From: Streptomyces griseoflavus
GTDB taxonomy: Bacteria; Actinomycetota; Actinomycetes; Streptomycetales; Streptomycetaceae
Reading direction: 5' to 3'
Length of the DNA stretch: 64,000 nucleotides
Assembly: GCF_014649995.1 (NCBI RefSeq)
Contig: NZ_BMUC01000018.1
Coordinates: forward strand, 81,822 to 145,821
Shown here: piece after piece, positions 62,002 through 64,000 of the stretch
Layout: the number at the start of each line of letters is the position of its first letter
Position numbering within the stretch: position 1 is the first letter of the stretch
Program-made: the position numbers and the translations under genes
The notes under the pieces: generated by a model
The model's input: only the letters and a program-made list of their open reading frames with translations
The model's database searches: none
Told to the model about the DNA's origin: nothing

Positions 62002-63648
62002 TCAGATGCCGGCTGCCTCGGCGAGGTCCCGCTTGATCCTCTCCAGGAGCGCGGTCGCCCGCGCGCGGGCCTCGGGGAGGCCGGCCTTCGCGGCGACCGG
62101 GATCACCACCTCCAGGTAGCACTTCAGCTTCGGCTCCGTGCCGCTCGGGCGGACGACGACCCGCGCGCCGTCCAGGGTGTAGCGGAGGCCGTCGGTGGGC
62201 GGAAGCGCCTCCGTCCCCCGGGTGAGGTCCTCGGCCGTGCTGATGCGCAGACCGGCCAGCTCCGTGGGCGGCTGGTCGCGCAGGCGGCGCATCGCGGAGG
62301 CGATCACGCCGAGGTCCTGCACGCGGACCGAGAGCTGGTCGGTGGCGTGCAGACCGTGCTCGACGGCGAGGTCGTCGAGCAGGTCGAGCAGGGTACGGCC
62401 GTCCGCCTTGAGGTCCGAGGCCAGCTCCGTGAGGAGCAGCGCCGCCGTGATGCCGTCCTTGTCGCGCACGCCGTCCGGGTCGACGCAGTAGCCGAGGGCC
62501 TCCTCGTAGCCGTAGCGCAGGCCCTCGACGCGGGCGATCCACTTGAAGCCGGTCAGGGTCTCCTCGTAGGGGAGCCCCGCCTTCTCGGCGATACGGCCGA
62601 GAAGGCTGGAGGAGACGATCGACTCGGCGAACGTGCCGGTCGCACCGCGGCGCACCAGATGGGCGGCGAGCAGGGCGCCGACCTCGTCGCCGCGCAGCAT
62701 GCGCCAGTCCGCGCCGTCCTTGACGGCGGCGGCGCAGCGGTCGGCGTCCGGGTCGTTGGCGATGACCAGGTCGGGGTCCGTCTCGCGGGCCTTCGCGAAG
62801 GCGAGGTCCATCGCGCCGGGCTCCTCCGGATTGGGGAACGCGACGGTCGGGAAGTCCGGGTCGGGCTCGGCCTGCTCGGCGACGAGGTCCGGGGCCGGGA
62901 AGCCGGCGCGGGCGAACGCGGCGAGGAGGACGTCCTTGCCGACGCCGTGCATCGCCGTGTAGACGGTGCGGGCCGTGCGGGGGGAGTCCTTGGCGAGGAC
63001 CGCGTCCGTGCGGGCGAGGTAGGCGTCGAGGACCGTGTCGTCGAGGGTCTCCCAGCCTTCGGTGGGGCGGGGGACGGCGGCGAGCGAGGCCACGGCCATC
63101 TCGGCGGCGATCCCCGCGTCGGCCGGCGGGACGATCTGGGAGCCGTCACCCAGGTACACCTTGTAGCCGTTGTCCCGGGGAGGGTTGTGGCTGGCGGTGA
63201 CCTCCACGCCGGCGACGGCGCCGAGGTGCCGGATGGCGAAGGCGAGGACGGGGGTGGGGAGGGGGCGGTTCAGAACGGCCGCCCTGAGGCCGGCGCCGGT
63301 CAGGACGGCGGCGGTGTCCGTGGCGAACGTCTCCGACTTGTGGCGGGCGTCGTAGCCGATGACGACGAGGCCGGCGGTGTCGTCCCCGTGGGGGACGCCC
63401 TGCTTCTTCAGGTACGCGGCGAGGCCGGCGGCGGCGCGGATGACCACGGAGCGGTTCATGCGCATCGGGCCCGCGCCGAGTTCACCGCGGAGGCCGGCGG
63501 TGCCGAACTGGAGGGTGCCGCCGAAGCGGGCGGCGAGCTCGGTGTGGTCGCCGGTGTCGATGAGGCGGGCGAGTTCCTCACGGGTGTCCGGGTCGGGGTC
63601 CTCGGCGAGCCATGCCTGTGCCTGTGCGGTGAGCGCGACGTCTTCCAC
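62002..63648 (-). CDS. phosphohexomutase/phosphopentomutase (PmmB/PGM2-like)
   Basis: Protein of 548 residues, alpha-D-phosphohexomutase superfamily. LQFGTAGLRGELGAGPMRMN opens domain 1; the phosphoserine loop is GVEVTASHNPPRDNGYKVYL; the metal loop is LVIANDPDADRCAAAV; the sugar loop is GYEEALGYCVDPDGVRDKDG; the phosphate loop is RVVVRPSGTEPKLKCYLEV. It is usually annotated phosphomannomutase, but length and motifs match PmmB and animal PGM2, and PGM2 interconverts ribose or deoxyribose 1- and 5-phosphates. Beside deoC, that activity would link DeoA and nucleoside phosphorylases to DeoC. Start is GTG 63648. No palindrome was seen in the 350 bases upstream. Confidence 0.88.
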   Translation of the reverse strand: MEDVALTAQAQAWLAEDPDPDTREELARLIDTGDHTELAARFGGTLQFGTAGLRGELGAGPMRMNRSVVIRAAAGLAAYLKKQGVPHGDDTAGLVVIGYDARHKSETFATDTAAVLTGAGLRAAVLNRPLPTPVLAFAIRHLGAVAGVEVTASHNPPRDNGYKVYLGDGSQIVPPADAGIAAEMAVASLAAVPRPTEGWETLDDTVLDAYLARTDAVLAKDSPRTARTVYTAMHGVGKDVLLAAFARAGFPAPDLVAEQAEPDPDFPTVAFPNPEEPGAMDLAFAKARETDPDLVIANDPDADRCAAAVKDGADWRMLRGDEVGALLAAHLVRRGATGTFAESIVSSSLLGRIAEKAGLPYEETLTGFKWIARVEGLRYGYEEALGYCVDPDGVRDKDGITAALLLTELASDLKADGRTLLDLLDDLAVEHGLHATDQLSVRVQDLGVIASAMRRLRDQPPTELAGLRISTAEDLTRGTEALPPTDGLRYTLDGARVVVRPSGTEPKLKCYLEVVIPVAAKAGLPEARARATALLERIKRDLAEAAGI

Positions 63649-64000
63649 GGTTCGGTCGGCCTCTCTCGGTTGTCGTCTGTCAAGTGTCCATGGGTGAGGG
63701 CGATGCCTGCGGCGCAGCTTTCCCTTGGGTGGGGGCTTGGGTAGCGCCTTCGGTGGGTGGGTGGTGCGGGGCCGGGGCGGGGGTGTCCGTCCTCGGACTG
63801 GCGCGAGAGTGTCGCCTGACGGGGGCAGGGGTGCGGACGCGCCAGCCGCTGCGGGCGGCCACCCCCGCCCCGTCCCCTCCCCGCCGTCGGCGAGTACGTC
63901 GACACCCGCCGTCCCTTGTCCGCGGGCAGTCGTGCCGCCGCTCCTCCGCTCTCCGCGGGAGTCGTGCCACCGTCCCGTCGCATGTGCGGGCGGCCCCGCC
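63649..64000 (-). other. intergenic region at window end
   Basis: This 352-base region has no gene that I can support. On the minus strand TTGACA (63684-63679) is a -35 candidate for the phosphomutase. From 63930 on, GCGGGCAGTCGTGCCGCCG and GCGGGAGTCGTGCCACCG are imperfect direct repeats that resemble short dispersed repeats of Streptomyces intergenic DNA. Confidence 0.4.

Overview
The window comes from a Streptomyces chromosome. The GC content is very high (about 72 percent by eye) with strong G/C third-position bias and many GTG starts. Several blocks are recognisably conserved in the genus: sdhCDAB, afsQ1-afsQ2 with divergent sigQ, tandem BMP lipoproteins with a nucleoside ABC transporter, and a nonulosonic-acid wall-polymer cluster. 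From memory, the order matches the S. coelicolor region around SCO4847 to SCO4916; I did not check this. I see no tRNA, rRNA, CRISPR array, insertion sequence or prophage, so this is core chromosome.

Layout. 1-2733: partial D,D-carboxypeptidase (minus), small membrane protein, membrane-anchored metallophosphoesterase. 2921-8571: two-component pair (minus) divergent from an MMPL exporter, which overlaps a TetR gene tail to tail. 8833-12254: sdhCDAB (minus). 12433-16691: OHCU decarboxylase, GH20 hexosaminidase and three conserved unknowns. 17062-20902: two paralogous ECF sigma factor/membrane-protein pairs. 21089-24566: L,D-transpeptidase, B12-domain-less methylmalonyl-CoA mutase, LysE exporter. 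24619-33004: nonulosonic-acid (Kdn or sialic-acid-like) polymer cluster, with a methyltransferase, a polysialyltransferase-like protein and GT2 on the minus strand, and a DUF6716 glycosyltransferase, CMP-sugar synthetase/HAD fusion, NeuB and GT52-like protein on the plus strand. 33324-43394: amidohydrolase, two BMP lipoproteins, nucleoside ABC transporter, cytidine deaminase, thymidine phosphorylase. 43490-48860: Uma2 nuclease, frameshifted AEC transporter, STAS protein overlapping a sigma factor, MFS exporter with divergent LysR. 48876-51676: hydrolase-fold protein, adenosine deaminase, small secreted protein, PspC protein. 51736-56309: VanZ-like protein, afsQ operon, sigQ. 56526-63648: uridine-kinase-like protein, small secreted protein, split ALDH16-like pair with deoC, PH-domain protein, phosphohexo/phosphopentomutase.

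How it works together. The strongest theme is nucleoside scavenging. Two receptors and an ABC transporter import nucleosides. Cdd, DeoA, Add and probably the phosphomutase convert them to deoxyribose-5-phosphate and ribose-5-phosphate. DeoC cleaves deoxyribose-5-phosphate to glyceraldehyde-3-phosphate and acetaldehyde, and the adjacent aldehyde dehydrogenase pair is well placed to remove the acetaldehyde. Five promoters of this set, spread over 26 kb (both lipoproteins, the transporter operon, add and deoC), carry the same palindrome CTACGCGCGTAG, or its left half, at the -10 region. I read this as one repressor-controlled regulon. No regulator gene for it is evident here.

Other points of interest: an ALDH16-type enzyme split into two overlapping genes; a NeuB without its SAF domain beside a CMAS-like synthetase-HAD fusion; a candidate AUC start on the transporter ATPase; a perfect AfsQ1 box; a one-base frameshift in an AEC transporter; and a hydrolase fold lacking its serine nucleophile. 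Starts were chosen from ribosome-binding sites, overlaps and -10 spacing, and alternatives are given where they matter.
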